This document shows positions 37,055-50,900 of a stretch of DNA of 64,000 nt, piece after piece; within the stretch, counting starts at the first letter, position 1, and every line of letters begins with the position of its first letter. A model generated the notes under the pieces. The model made no database searches. It was not told the DNA's origin and was given only the letters and a program-made list of their open reading frames with translations. Where the stretch lies: positions 62,001 to 126,000 of the forward strand of contig QAOA01001229.1 of NCBI GenBank assembly GCA_003255065.1. The letters run 5' to 3'. Both the position numbers and the translations under genes were made by a program. The stretch is from Cercis canadensis. Its lineage: Eukaryota > Streptophyta > Magnoliopsida > Fabales > Fabaceae.

Positions 37055-40000
37055 TTACTGACTAGTTCCTGTGACTCTATATTTGTACCTCATTGCCCAA
37101 AAGAGGTAATGTAGGAAATTCAAGCCACTTAGCACACACATTAGCCAATAGAACCTCTCCAAGTGATAATGGTTAAGGTTTGCACCAGATAGCCATGGCC
37201 TGTGGTTGGAGTTTCCTGTAGCACTATTCACTATTGATACAATGACTGAGCTGAGATAGTACCCCATAGCCAAAGATGCCCAAGAAAGAGATGTGGCCAA
37301 AGACCTCATCCTTATTGGTGCTTCTGTGAAGAAAAATTCCAACAAACCCGCCAATGTGAAAAGATCTGCTGAACCAAGGAACAAGTACTGAAAAGCTATC
37401 CAAAAGAATGTGAGAGGCAATGGCTTGGTATGATCATCTAGTAGCCCAGAATGGGTGGCTACTCTTTTTCTCTTTATTTCAACAAGTGCTGCCACTGCCA
37501 TGGCAACTATAGAGAGGAACAACCCAATTCCAATTCTCTGCAAATGTGTGATTCCCATCTCTGATTTGGTTGATTTTCGCGCGAATGGGATGATTATGTG
37601 GTCATAAATTGGTGCAAGGATCATGATGAAGAGTACAGGGAAAATTGGCAAAGAAGCTGGTGGCACCTTTAGGGAACCAAGCTTGGTGTTCATAGTAGCA
37701 GCTTGTTCAACAGAGAATGTGGAAAGCTGAGCTAGGCAGCAATTGAGCATGATGGTGCAAGCAAAAATGGGGAGAACTTTTAACACTATTTTCACATCTT
37801 CTACTTGTTGGACGCTGCATTCTAGTGATGAGTGGACTGGCTTGTTTGCAACTGCAGTGTTGAGGAATTTGAGGGAATCTGATGGGGTTTCAGTTGCCTT
37901 GCTTGCTTTTGAAGTTTCTGTTTCTTCTTCTGCTTCTTTTCTGTTTGATTTTGGATTAGAAGGGCTTGAAGCCATGTTCACCACAGCACTGCTAGAATTT
38001 CTGTAGATACAGCTATTAAGTGCAGCAGAAACTAAAACCTGCTCAATTAAAAACATATTCCTTTAGCCAAAGAGTGAAAGAGAAATTACAAAGGAAAAAT
38101 AAGAAGAAAAATAGAAAGATGTTTAAGAGTTATGCAAAGAATGTAAGCAGGATTACCTTGAAAATAGTTGTAAGTGGACTTCCACAAGGTATCTTGTTCC
38201 TATAAGTAGCAGAGCCAAGCAAGAAGACTGGGATAGAAACAAAGATGCTAATAGTGGAGATTCCAAAACCCCATTCCCAACCCTTGTTGTCTTCAACCCA
38301 CACTACAAATGTGACTGCAATAAGGGCACCACATGATAAGCAGAAGACAAAGTAGTTGAAGAAGGTTGATCTCTGCTTCCTTCCAGTTGGGGTAGTCTCA
38401 TCAAATTGTTCTGCTCCATGTGCTGGCAATGAACCCTTAATTCCTCCAACACCCAGTGCCACCAGATACAGCCCACCAAACAACATTGCTGCTTTTCCAC
38501 CATCAACTTCTTGGCATTGCTTGGATGTGGATCCACCACAAGCTGCTGGCTTTAGACCAGGTATGCGAGCTTGTATAGTCAGTATAATCAGGCCCTGTCC
38601 AATGTTACACATCCCTTAGTTATCTACATTTCTACAACATCAAACACTTTAAATAGCAGACTGTCATGTATTAAAAAAAATCTCAAGTTTCACGCCATTT
38701 GAGCAGTAAGATCTATTAGTTTTAAATTTTTTGAAAGGAGATTTCTTAGATACTTCTAGTATGGATGTAGTGTGAAGAGTCAATGTATAAATAACATATA
38801 TAGTTGATAATCTCAAGTCAACAGTTTTTAAGTTTATTTGAGAGAATGAAAAAAATTATATTTTATATCTAGTAAAATATGAATTATGTCTTAATGCTAA
38901 ATGATGTCACGTTAGTAGAGTATGACATATCTATATAGTATTATAAATCCCCATTTTTTAAATTAGGTTTTGCGGATTCCTAGCACGACCCTTTTATGGC
39001 TTTCTCCCTTCCCACTCTCCTGAATTACCAAAAAACAATGTTCTAGATTGGGCCGTGAAAGGCCTTCATGGCAGGCCCAAATTGGGCGAGAATCCAGCAC
39101 AAAACCCCCCTAGTTTATGCAAAGCAGCCATGGGCCCAATTTGAAGTACACCTTAAAAGTTAAAACTACAAAATATCAGCTGGGTAACCTATTTGGATGG
39201 CATTAATTGCCTCAGTGACCCATCTTTTTCTTCTTCTTATTGTTATTTTCCTTTGTTTTTTTTTTTCTGAAAAAGAAAGAAAACCAATGAGAGATCACAA
39301 ATTTCGCTAACGAACACCAAAACAACGTGTCTAGAATTCCTAAATAAGGTCAAGTTCTGTAGATGTATACCTATGAAAATGGTAAGCTAATAGGCAGGGC
39401 AACCAAGAAGTGGGTCCTATGCCACGTGTTGATCCCCACTCCAACCCCTGGACCGTAGCACAGACAAGGACTACTTGTATATCTAAGTTATGAAACGTCA
39501 CTGTGGGATATTGTCGTTTAACTGTATTGTCCTAGCGTGGAAATACTTTACTGGACCTTTACTACGCAGTACGCACTCTATCAGAACGGCAACCACACAC
39601 GTGGTTAAGCACAGCTTCCCATTTATCCTTCTAGAATAAAAACTAAGAAGAAGGAAGGTTCATAAAAAACTGCAGTTTTCAGCTGCTGCCATATGATTAG
39701 CTAATAGCTAGTACATACAACCCAAATTACCATAAGCTCACATGGATGATGGACGACACGTGGTGGTGAAGCACAACGTGTCTGGTGGACCCACTCTAGG
39801 GAAAGAAGAGTAGACGTGGCATATATACCAACGAAAGTTGAGAGATGATTGGATGAACAATTTATGAGCTGGTGGTCACGTACAACCAGGGACAAGTTTT
39901 GTTAAGCTAAAACGACAAAGATAGATATATTGCTTTCAGGCCATAAGAATTGACACAAGGGAGTTTCTATTTGTCCTTGCACAAACACAAAGGGGTCCGA

Positions 40001-41625
40001 GCCACTTGAGGAAATTAAATAACGTTGCATGAAAAATAATCTGTGGGGCCCACTCCATGGTCCACAGTCCACACACCCTTATTCAATACTTGCAGTTTGC
40101 ACTCATAAAATTCTTATTTTATTTTTTCCACAACATAATTGCTATCTCTGAATTTTTTTCTATAATAGAAAGAAGGAAATAGCTTTCCCACCAACATTAA
40201 TTTTGTCTCTTCTAGTAGCTATGCTATCCCATTAAGCAAAAGGGTTAAGTGATCAGAGGTTAATAATAACCATAATATGTGTTTCCCATTGAAATGGTTT
40301 TGTTAGATGCTGACCACAAGATATTGACATGGATTTTATATGCGCATATCACCTTTTTTCCTCTCTGCAAATCTTTTGCTTTCCCTGGCCACCATAGTGA
40401 GAGTTCAAGGTTAACATCAAAGTAAATCTTTTTCTTGTTTCCTATTTTGGCCAAAATGCAAGGGATAAGTATATGCTTATTTATTTGTAAAGAATAGTGA
40501 ATCATTTTTTCATTCAGTGCCTTAAAAAATGATTCTTGACTTAGACTAGTAAGTTATTGGACAATTATGTAACTCATGAGGCTTTCTAAGCGCTAGTGGG
40601 AGAGAAAAAAATGCAGCACAAGAAAGGGAATCAAGAGGATAAGATTGTTTTCTTTTGTTCACATTTTTCAATTATATGATAAGGATGTGTTTGCATTTGA
40701 TGTAACCCTGTCTGCAAAGCATAGTAAGTTGCAGCAACAGACTCTGATTCTAGTTAAGACTCAAGACATCATGCTCTTGCAAGACACGTGTTCTTAAAGA
40801 TACCCTCTCTATATACTAAATAAAATCATTTTCTCTCTCATCTTAACCTCAACTTTCACCAACAACAAAATGGGAAATAACAAACTTAAAAGCAGTACTA
40901 GTATTCAACTTGGGAAGAAAAAGGAAATTTGAAGTGTGCAAGTTTGAGAGAGAAGGTAAAGAGTAAAGACTAAAGAGAGAGTCACAGGTAGAGAAAGAGA
41001 AAGAGAGAGACACAGAGAGAAGAATTGGGTGCGTACCAGGAACTCAATCATTGCACTTATCATGAAGATGTGATAAGTGGTGAAAAAGGCATCGGATAAG
41101 AAACCACCAAGGAGGGCAAGAAGAAAGGCAGTTCCCATGAAATTGGTGACATTGTTGGCTGATTTTGAAGGGGATAAGTGCATGAATTGCCTCAGGTACA
41201 ACACCAAATTGCTAGCATTGGCTAAATATGCCAGATTCTCCAATATCTCCGCCACTGAAACATATATACAAAAGTTTACAATCTCTAAAAAGATACACAG
41301 AATAAACCATTTCATCATATATATACATATATAACCAAACACTAATTGACAGTATACATATTATGTAACTTTGAGAAAGAGATATTAGGTTATTGAGAAT
41401 TTTGGTACAGACCCAGAACGAAGGAGGCAGCGACCATGCCTCCATGGCGGCCCCGGAGAGCAGGTTTGTTCCTCCAGTCCACATATCCTTCCCATGTGCT
41501 TGATTGGTGTCCTTCTAATTCCTGCAGAATTACACAGTGGTATAGTTAATTAGTTGTTCTTGTTAGTTTCAATAAGGGAATTGAAGAGAAAGAGAGAAGG
41601 TGTGGGAGAAGAGGAACCCCACCAT
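37055..41625 (-). CDS. NPF4.6: NRT1/PTR family transporter, NPF4.6 (AIT1/NRT1.2) type
   Basis: Exons (minus strand) 41625-41623, 41521-41413, 41254-41037, 38594-38157 and 38038-37055 join to 583 residues, the usual NPF length. It is a proton-coupled membrane transporter with 12 predicted helices. A charged loop of about 100 residues (245-345; Ser, Glu and Lys rich) separates the two halves, as in NPF proteins. The Arabidopsis relative imports abscisic acid and low-affinity nitrate; this substrate range is inferred. Residues 11-38 (WEGYVDWRN, GRHGGMVAASFVL) match the NPF4 start. At 40-44 the sequence is EILEN, so the basic residue of the ExxE[K/R] proton motif is absent. The start is unusual: only an ATG before a GT (41622-41621) fits in frame upstream of exon 2, giving a 3-base coding exon. 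Intron 3 (2.4 kb) holds a MITE. Confidence 0.9.
38737..38953 (-). mobile_element. Mutator-type MITE, copy 3, in NPF intron
   Basis: It matches copy 1 in reverse orientation: ggagatttcttagatacttctag at its left and aatactatatagatatgtcatactct-type sequence at its right read as the complement. Flanks tttttgaaa and ttttttaaa agree at eight of nine bases. It lies in intron 3, about 140 bp from the exon 4 acceptor. Confidence 0.72.
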
Positions 41626-41850
41626 GGCTGTCTTCTCTTCTTTTCCTGTCCAAGTTGGGTTAAGTGGGTTGGATCTATGCTGAGAGGACTTTGGTTAGGG
41701 GGAAAAGGGAGATGACTGGTGGAACATTTAAAGAGTGAGGGAGCAGGAAGAGAAAGGGTCCAACTTGGCCAGAATGGTCTAGACCATCAAGAAAAAGACT
41801 TTTTAATCTTTTCACACTGTATTCTCTCTCTCTCTCTTCACATATATTAA

Positions 41851-41857
41851 TTTATAT
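41851..41857 (-). promoter_or_regulatory. Putative TATA box of the NPF4.6-type gene
   Basis: The minus strand reads ATATAAA about 225 bases upstream of the start codon, followed by a (GA)n pyrimidine/purine tract at 41822-41838. Both are common near plant transcription starts. It is not confirmed. Confidence 0.35.
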
Positions 41858-42782
41858 GATGGTGAATCATACATGAACCTGTCAAATCCTTGGCAGTTAA
41901 ATCACTAAAATGAAAATTAATTATATCAGGATTTTATATTAAAAAAGGATTTAATATTGATAGTGTAAACTTTACATAATTATTCCATCACAAGTAGTCA
42001 TATATCAAGAATATTATTAAAATTCTTAATTTTTAATAAAATATCTTAATTACTGACTTTTTTGATTAGTGATAATGTATATATTACACTAATAGTAGAT
42101 AAAGTTTAAACTCTTAAAATAATTGTAAACTTTGGTTATAAGGTTATATATGATTGAAAAATATTTTTTTAAAAAAGTGCAAAATTCTAATTGTTAATGA
42201 TGATGTAGTAAATTTTAAGATCAATTAGATTTTATCTAGGTTTAATTAAATCAACATGTACAAATAGAAAAAAAATAAATAAAAATCAACAGTCAAGTCA
42301 TTCACATGCACCCTATGCTTGTGATATTAAAGATTTGGGGGATTTAACATTCGTTTCACAATTTATCATTGAATTAATGAAATCAAAAAGGTAAAATTAG
42401 TCTTCTCACATGACCTGGACAATTTGTCTGATGGGTAAAAATTAAGGTAGAGTGCTTAATTTTATAGATAATAGAAAATATTGGCACTCCTGCAAAGATG
42501 AGACTGATAATTTTTCAATTAATCTGAATTTAAAATTAGTTTTCTAATTTAAGGACAAATGTATTCCGATTTTTTTTTTATTATAAATCATACAAACTTT
42601 ACGTGATGTAACCATTTTTGTAAAATATGATACTTAACGAAAAAAATGAAATTAAAATGTTTGAGATTGAGTGATATTATGAGGGGTACGCACATATTAA
42701 AGAACTATTATACCAAGTAAAGTATATAATTAGTAATTTTTTTTAAGAGACTATAATTAGTTAAGTTACATATAGGATTTTT

Positions 42783-42880
42783 TTTTTGCTACGATTCTAA
42801 ATTTGAATAAATAACCCACAAACTCTAAAGACGATTTCAGTATTATTTAGTTACAAGTTGTTTGGTGAGATAAAATACTT
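42783..42880 (+). repeat. Dispersed repeat, copy A
   Basis: The block ttttgctacgattctaaatt...acgatttcagtattatt...ttacaagttgttt is repeated, with about 75-80 % match by eye, at 61505-61590. Its class is unknown. Confidence 0.45.
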
Positions 42881-44775
42881 ATATTACAATATATTAATAT
42901 TCATTTCACAAAGTTTTACAATAAAAAATATAAATATTTAAGTTACTAATAATGTCACCAAATAATACCACACCACTAACAAAGATGCATGTTAAAATTT
43001 GATCTCCACTCTTCAAAACTTTCAATTTTAAAAGTTGAGTGTATGACCACTTAAGTTATTATTTGAAGTTATATAATTAGTCAAAGTTAACTATATATAA
43101 TAACTGAAGACACATAGCAAAAAATTATCAGGTCATGAATATATATTGATATAGCCTTTATAGCATTGTGCTTATATCCTAATTAATTAGTCAAATTAAC
43201 ATTTATGTATATCTGTTTATTCTTTATATTAAAAATAAATATATTATTTGCTTAAGCTCCAAAGGGGGAATTGGAGGCAGGTGCAGGTAACTGGGGGAGT
43301 GAGCGAGTACTGAGGATTTCTCACTAGTTTACGTATGTCCTAATTAAAAGGGTAAAATTCTGGTTCACTTTCAGTCCTGTATAGGTTTAAAACATTCAAG
43401 TTTAGGTATTTTCAAATTATTAAGTATTTTTTACGTATTCAGTTTAAAACATATCATATGTATCCTTCAAGAAATCAAATATTAAATATATACATTAAAT
43501 TTAGTTTATATTTGTGGAATTATGTCTCTTTTGAACCACATTTCCCCTAAAATGAGAATACAAGTAATCTTTCTTCCCCTCCCATCCAAATTCCAAAAGA
43601 GAGAGAGAGGAATAGAGGTAAAGAAGAATCCAATCCTCCCACCAAAATCAAAAGGAGGGCAAGATTAAAACATAGGCTTGTTGACCATTGACCCAAATAT
43701 TAAATGTAAAGGGGTAGATGCTTCACCTTCCTAATTATGGTAAGTTAGCTTTTGTACAATGGCAATGTTACAAAAGAGCCCATCTCTCATTTTTTATTCC
43801 TAGATTTTTCTTCCACTGTTATATATACAATCCTAGGTATTAAAAAAATTGATCCCTCTATCTCTGGTAACACGCGTGGCAGCATTATACATGTAAACCA
43901 ATTAAGGTTGCGTAACCTTCCGGAACCTATATAGTATATAATAGATTGAAATGAAGAACCCCTTTTTGACAAAACTTAATACACGCATTCATTTGTGGGT
44001 TTGGCTAAAACAGAAAGGGGAAAGATTGAGAATCTAAGTTGCATGACACAATGGAGCTTGCATATATTAGGTTCAAAAAGAAGTAGTGTATATTTTTATT
44101 TCTTAGGGCGGTGATATATGCAGGAATATGATTGAAAGTGAGTCAAAATCTTGCCTTTTCTGGGGCATACCTAACTAACTTCCACCCCTATCCACTTGCA
44201 CTGCTAGTGGTATGACCACTGATCTATGATCTAAGGATTTCGCCTAAGAACATGAAGATCATTTCATTTGACCTTAATCATCCTTTGGGAGTTTCAAATT
44301 TGAAGCTTTTTAAATTGTTGTATGCATGAATTGGCCCCCAAAGGATTCCATCCATGACCCTAATTTTGTTTCTAGATTAAAAGGAAAACCTTATTTGTCA
44401 TGTTGGGTCTAGCAACAAGATGATGCATTTTGAGTCTAAAAATCAATTTTAAATTTACTATATATGAAATTTTTTTTATATGCTCTTTTGATAAATAGTA
44501 TTATACTTTAATTGGTTAAAGTGGTTATTAGTCTAAAAAAAGATTATTTATCAAAAAGTGTTAATTTTAATCATTAAAAAAATGGTATTATAACACAAAA
44601 AGAAGGAAATGAAAAAAGTGAACAATGAAAAGAGCATTGATTTTCTTTACGAAACTTAGCTTATAGATGCGAGTTCACTTTTTTCTTTTTCTTTATTTTA
44701 GATGAGAATTCACTAAATAATATAATATTTTTGTTAAATATAAAATTATTTATGGGCTTTCATCTAATAGTTTAA

Positions 44776-44940
44776 ATTTTTGAGTTAAATTAATTTTTGA
44801 CATAGTATCAGAGTTTTTTTAACCAAACGGTTAAGAGATCGAATTATTTTGTCCTCACTTTATCAATTAAATTGAAATTTGAACACATGGTATAAGTGAG
44901 CATAAACTTTTGAGTTAAATAGATTCTTAACAATTTCTAA
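44776..44940 (+). mobile_element. Remnant resembling an LTR-primer-binding-site junction
   Basis: ttttgagttaaattaatttttgaca is followed directly by tagtatcagag, close to tggtatcagag, which primes from initiator-Met tRNA in plant LTR elements. A related block (ttttgagttaaatagattcttaaca) follows about 130 bp later. The short spacing would suit a small non-coding LTR element (TRIM). The match is degenerate. Confidence 0.35.
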
Positions 44941-47900
44941 GAAAAATTTTGTGCATACTACTTGATGCAATCGGTTCTTTTTTTTTTTTTTTTTAATTTA
45001 AGATCAGCCTAAAAGTCAATATGGATGAAAGCAATTTTTCCCTCAACATATTCCTAAAAGTTACAATATAATTTACAAGTGACAATATAATTTACAGTAT
45101 TTTTCAAGTCAAGAAAGATGACCTTAAATATATATAGAATATCACGTGTTATATATACACAAAGATTTCTCAATCAATAACTGTTACATATATGCGTTTT
45201 TCTCCTTGCACTATGTCTGCGAAGTTAACTTGTTTCTTTGCCTAAAATCTAATTGGATGACTTAAGGAATCCAATCTTAGACGCTTTTAAAATTTTTCTT
45301 TATGTTATATCTTCGTCGACTGAAAAGACAGATAAACATATTGTTAAAATAATTCAAACTTCCTTTACATTCAACTTGTATGGTAAAGTTTGTGGTCCAA
45401 TTAATTAATTCAAGCATATCTGGCTTAATTGGTTACTTCAGTCAACCAATAAGACATTTACATACACCTGGATATGCCATAGAACAAGAGCAATGTTAGT
45501 TACACATGACTATTTTTTTTTTTTTTTTAAAGTTAAACTTAGATGCATATGTATGTAATAGTATTCATGATCGTGAGAAATGTGATATGCATATAATGTT
45601 TTCTTAGAAGAATTTTCTAGTCACTATATAACATATATTACGTTATGTAATTTAAATTTATTAAATATAAAATTATTCTTAAATTGAATCAGTTCTTGAC
45701 AATATTCTCTAACCCCTTAATTGATTGGAATGTCAAAGTTATGAAAGGTTGTGTCTTTGGTATATAAGCTTGTAATACAAACAATTAAGACTAAGATATT
45801 GTAAGGGTACCTTATCTTTTTTGATAGGCCAACAAGCCAAACAAATTGCACGCCATATTTTGGGCAATACAAATACAAGCCATTAATCTTCCATCATAAT
45901 AGAGACAAACATGTGATTAGTAGAAGCAACACGGGGTTTCCTCACTCTGCAAAAGTTACTGATAGCTATTTGTCAACTAGTTGCCAATACCAAAGTGCCA
46001 CATATTATGCTTAACGGAAGGTAACCGTTCTAAAAGGATAAAATGATGGACTTATTCAAAGCTTGTCAGAATATATGCTACTAATATAATGTATTAATTT
46101 CCTTTTTCTAATATTTTTTTTTATGGTCGAATCTTCGGATAAATAGGATGAACCAGCAATTAAATCATTTTCTTATCATAAAGATTGGTGTTATTAATTT
46201 TTCACGTTTAAAAAATATTCGTGTTATTTTATTAAATATGAATTTATACAAATTATTAACGAAGCTAACATTATAACTCCTAATTATAATAAATAAAATT
46301 TCAATCCCTAAATCTCTTCCTATATATATTTATCAAAGACATGGCATTATAAACCCCATTTATTTAACAAGCTATCACACCAAAAAAGTTAGTGGATTGA
46401 TGTCCAGATTAGTTGCTGCAATGGATAAAGAAAATTGATGTGTTTCTGTTTTTTTTTCCCCCAGATTGTTGTGTTTCATGCTCTCTGCTCTCTTTGCCTC
46501 CATGTGTCTTCCGTTAACTTTGACTTGAAAGATAAGGGACATAGAGAAGTATAACACTACAAAAATGCGTCTATTTCACAATTAATGATCTCTTTGACAG
46601 TAAAAATGGCTGCATTACATGTGCCTTCAGAAACTTAATATAAAAACAGATAAATTGTGAGGAAGGAAAGGAAAGAAAAGAAATCAGAAAACCTAATCAG
46701 TAACGAAGAAAGCATCAAGGAAAACGTTTCTTTCCCCTCAAGGGTTAGTTGTAACGTATAGAGAACAAGTTTGATATTGACATGCATGCGGTTAATTTGA
46801 TACTAATTCATAAATGTAAATCTTCATTTATATTTATTAATATGAAATTATATATGAAGGGAAAAAAGGATAGTAGCTCGTGGCTAAAACCCTAATTAAG
46901 GTATACATATAACGAGGTTAGGTATATTTCAGAGTCAATCAATTTTGTTTATTGTTTTTAATATATATATATATCAGAGACAAATCGATAAAAAATTTTA
47001 TTTTTTGTGCTTCTCTAGTGTGCTTTCAGTTTCAGCCATTAAAGACAAACAAAGAACACATAGATACATATCTAGTGGTAATGATTCAATGAGGTTGAGT
47101 TGAGAGAGTAGAGAACGTGTTTACGACTGGTCCATATAGTAAGAAGAGAGAGAGAAAGAATGAGACATTTTGAAGTGTTTCAATTAATGAATCTAAATAG
47201 CACATGGGAAGCTAAGTTACACGGCAATAACTAGAAAGGAGTTCAACAACCAATATACAGATGTGAACCTCGTTTGACATGAGAGACATCTTTAACTGCT
47301 TTGTTGGATCCGAATCATCGTTTGATGATTCTGTCTTAAAAGAAAACCAATTTCAGGAGAAAATTAAGAAGAATAAATAATTCATCTAATGTAAATTATT
47401 TAAACCCCATTTAATTAGTAGCTTAACTATATATTTCTTTTTCTTTTTTGTGCAGTTATAATTTCTTTAACGAGCTTTGATAAATTCATAAAAACTCCTT
47501 CTCATAGTCTTTTAACAAATTTAAACCCTGAAAAAATAAAGACAAGTACACTTTATTTTCCTTTGAATTCAAGGCATTTGACAATGAAGCATTTGATATA
47601 GAAGTATAAAAATATCTACTTCCAAGTCCTAATTATATACTTAATTCTTTAAAGTAATCTTATCTTTCTTATTATTGATGCTAATCATCAAATTAAGCTA
47701 TTTTCTTTAATGTTTGACAGCAATACGATTCGTTGTTTTAGCCTTGACTCCAAACTCACGAGCCAGGGACCCTTTGCGCATTATAGAAACATCAAATTTA
47801 AAACACTTTCTCAGTAGTGCATAGTTAGAAAACTGGGGAAAAGAAAGTAATTAATTAACGAACTATATTATATTATATATTTTTTTTTCTTTCTAGAAGT

Positions 47901-50900
47901 CAAGTTTAACGTGCATCACATACACAGTATCACACAAGCAGATCACCGACAGGAGGGTTTACCCAGCTTGATTATCAATTATAAATTCTAAGTCCTTATT
48001 CTTCGTGTATTATAATTTTGTGATCTTATTGTGATATATATAAGTAGGGTTTTGTGGGTCCAATGACATAAATACATGCATGGTTGATGGTTTGTTTAAA
48101 GCTTTAAAATTGAATTTTGTTATAAGTGAAGTCTCGCCGGCCACGTGAAGTTCTCCAGAGTCACCGCCGCGTACACTGCTCCCTTCTCTTGGTCAATATC
48201 TCAAACATGTTTACTGCATAAGTGGAGTGCATGGAACTGGTTATGTTTTACCATTTTCGGGGAGGGTTTTGGGGTGGGGAAAGGGACTAAAGAGAAAAAC
48301 TTGTTCTATTAAATGGAACATCCAAGCGCCAATTATTGCAACCAATACTTTCGACTACAACCACAATTAGAAGCTTAACTTGAGATAGGGATATTCAGGA
48401 GAACCAATAAAGCATTGGGTTAAAATTCGACCCTTAATTGTTTTTTTTTTTTTAAAATTAAAAGTTGGGTTGGTTTGCATGGTTACATTGTGTAAAATTT
48501 TGAAACAATTGTTGCATGAATTAGTAAGATTAAGTTACATCTTTAGTTTGAATATATTTTATTTGTGATCTTTTATTAATTAATAACATTCACTAATTAT
48601 TTTTCACACAGTGGTAGAGTTGGAGCACCCTATCTACCTCGTAAAAAATTTGTACCCAAAAATAAAATTTTGAAACTAATATACCATAACCCAAACCATG
48701 AATACAAACCACATTATATTGTTACTTGTTCTATTATTTAAAAAGAAAAAAAGAACCTTATAAAATCTAATCCAATATCCAGATTATTGATCATTCCTAT
48801 AAATTTGTCATGTATCAAGATATACGGAAAAAAAGATACCTAAACATCTATACGATCAGCAACCGCACAATGGCCACATGCATGCTGAGTTCAATCCTGC
48901 ATATAAGCCTCAAACTGCTGATGAGATTTTTGGCAGTGCAATTCAGTGGCTCTCAAGACAACTCTTTCATTGAATGGTAAATGGCATAACGAAGTGACCT
49001 GAAAGTACCTGTAGAGTTTCCCAAATTGTACGACACGAATTGTTTGCCGCAAAAAATAACAATCTGTTATGAGTAATGAGGCGAAGATGCCAAAGGAGAG
49101 GTGAACAAGTCAATCGTATGACTTGGAAGAAACATTCTTTGAATATGAACAATAATGGTTGTATAGATAAATACAGAGAACCCAATATGTCATATATGTC
49201 ATATATTCTCTAGAGTCTGTGGCTCATAAAAATTTATCCAATTTAAACGACCAAATCTGTGAGTGAAAACATAGATACGTGTATGAATATAAAATAGTGT
49301 AAAGTAAAGTATTATGTAATTAACGGATCGCTTAAAGTAAAATAGTGTATAAGTAGCAGAATCCTTTCAAGTTTCAACTATGGCAACTGCAAGAAAAAAT
49401 TCTTATTCTGTGGCACAGAAAGTAAATGGCATCTACGATGATAGGAATCTTAAATATCTTTAGCAGACTTGCTTATCCGTATAATTATCAGCTGCTCTCA
49501 CTCTCTCCGGTCATTATATATTCTCCACTGAATAGTTCAGAGAGTTTACACTTAGATTCATCTGTTTTCTTTATTTTCAAAAATAAACACAGACTTGCTA
49601 CGTACAAATATTGATTATTGCAATTGATGATCTTGGCAAGAGACTGATTAGAGTTTCCATTATACACCTCAAAACTGGAGTTCGAAAGAGAAGAGAAAAA
49701 TACTAAAGAATTAAAAAAAAAAAAAGTTGCTCTGCTATTCTAGGCAAGATTTTTCTTTCTCTTTTCCTTTGGGATTCTCCCAAAGCTGCTATTTATGATT
49801 CCCTGTTCTGCTTTATTTGTCAGAAGAAATTACTTTCACATTGTTGCAGCCCAAAAAAAATTTCAAATTGATATACCACTTTTGAGTCTCCTCTAGTATG
49901 AAAAAAGCATGCAATATAGTTTTGGATACATTATCTTTTTTAGATTCCAATGTGAATTTCACTAAGCTAACACTAAATTCAATAAAGAAGTAAAGTGAAT
50001 GTAGAATCCTTTTAGTTGCTTGTTAAAATTAAAAACGTACAACTTTTTCTATCATGGGCGGCTCTTATTAGAGCCTTTTTCTATTTTGACTATCAAATCA
50101 ACCGAAAAAAATATCACCTTAAAAGCAGAGTGCTAATTATATTTGAGTTCAAGAACTTAATATAATGTCTCATTTGCAGATAGCTCAAGCGATTGGTATT
50201 AATCGACTTTAGAGAGAGACATTTGATTTAATGTGTTGTAAGCTTCAATATATAAAGGTAACTTACAGATTAGACATCATATAACTAATTAACTTATTTA
50301 GAGATGGTAATATATATACCTACTAAACTTTCTTATCTTGCCAGATTGTCTAGATGGTCAGTACCAAATGGTAAAATAGTTGCAGAGATGAGCAAATGTT
50401 GCCAAAGTGAGTTGATGGGAAGTAATCAATCTACTTCTACACCACTTAAATCTTTACAATTGTAAAACAAACCTTGAGAGTGAAGGCAGCTTACCCTAAG
50501 TTAAGGGTTTCATTTACAATACACGACAAAAAAGAGAGCTCAATACATAAATGCACCTCAAAATTTAACCTCAATCTGCAGATAACATCTTTCATATGTT
50601 GGCTTTATCTGTAATTGACGACATCGTTTGACTTGCACAGAAACATGGCAAGCTATATCCAATAGCTTAATTATTTATTGGACCACGCTATTGCTTCCCA
50701 CAACTGAGATAGAATCTCAACTCTTTCGAAATATTTTACATTGTAATCATTAGAGATGTATCACTGTGATGAAGCATTGTAGAATACTCATAAGATTAAC
50801 GTTGTTGGCTTATGATTAATTAGCTTTTAATTAATTTCAAATCGTTTACTTCAGCAGACAGTACTGAGGAAAATAATTAATTGCATATCGTATACTAGTC

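Noticed and set aside
48967..49185. Possible retrotransposon coding remnant (72 codons, minus strand)
   Set aside because: A faint LWHLRL resemblance to Copia-type sequence was not backed by any further motif.
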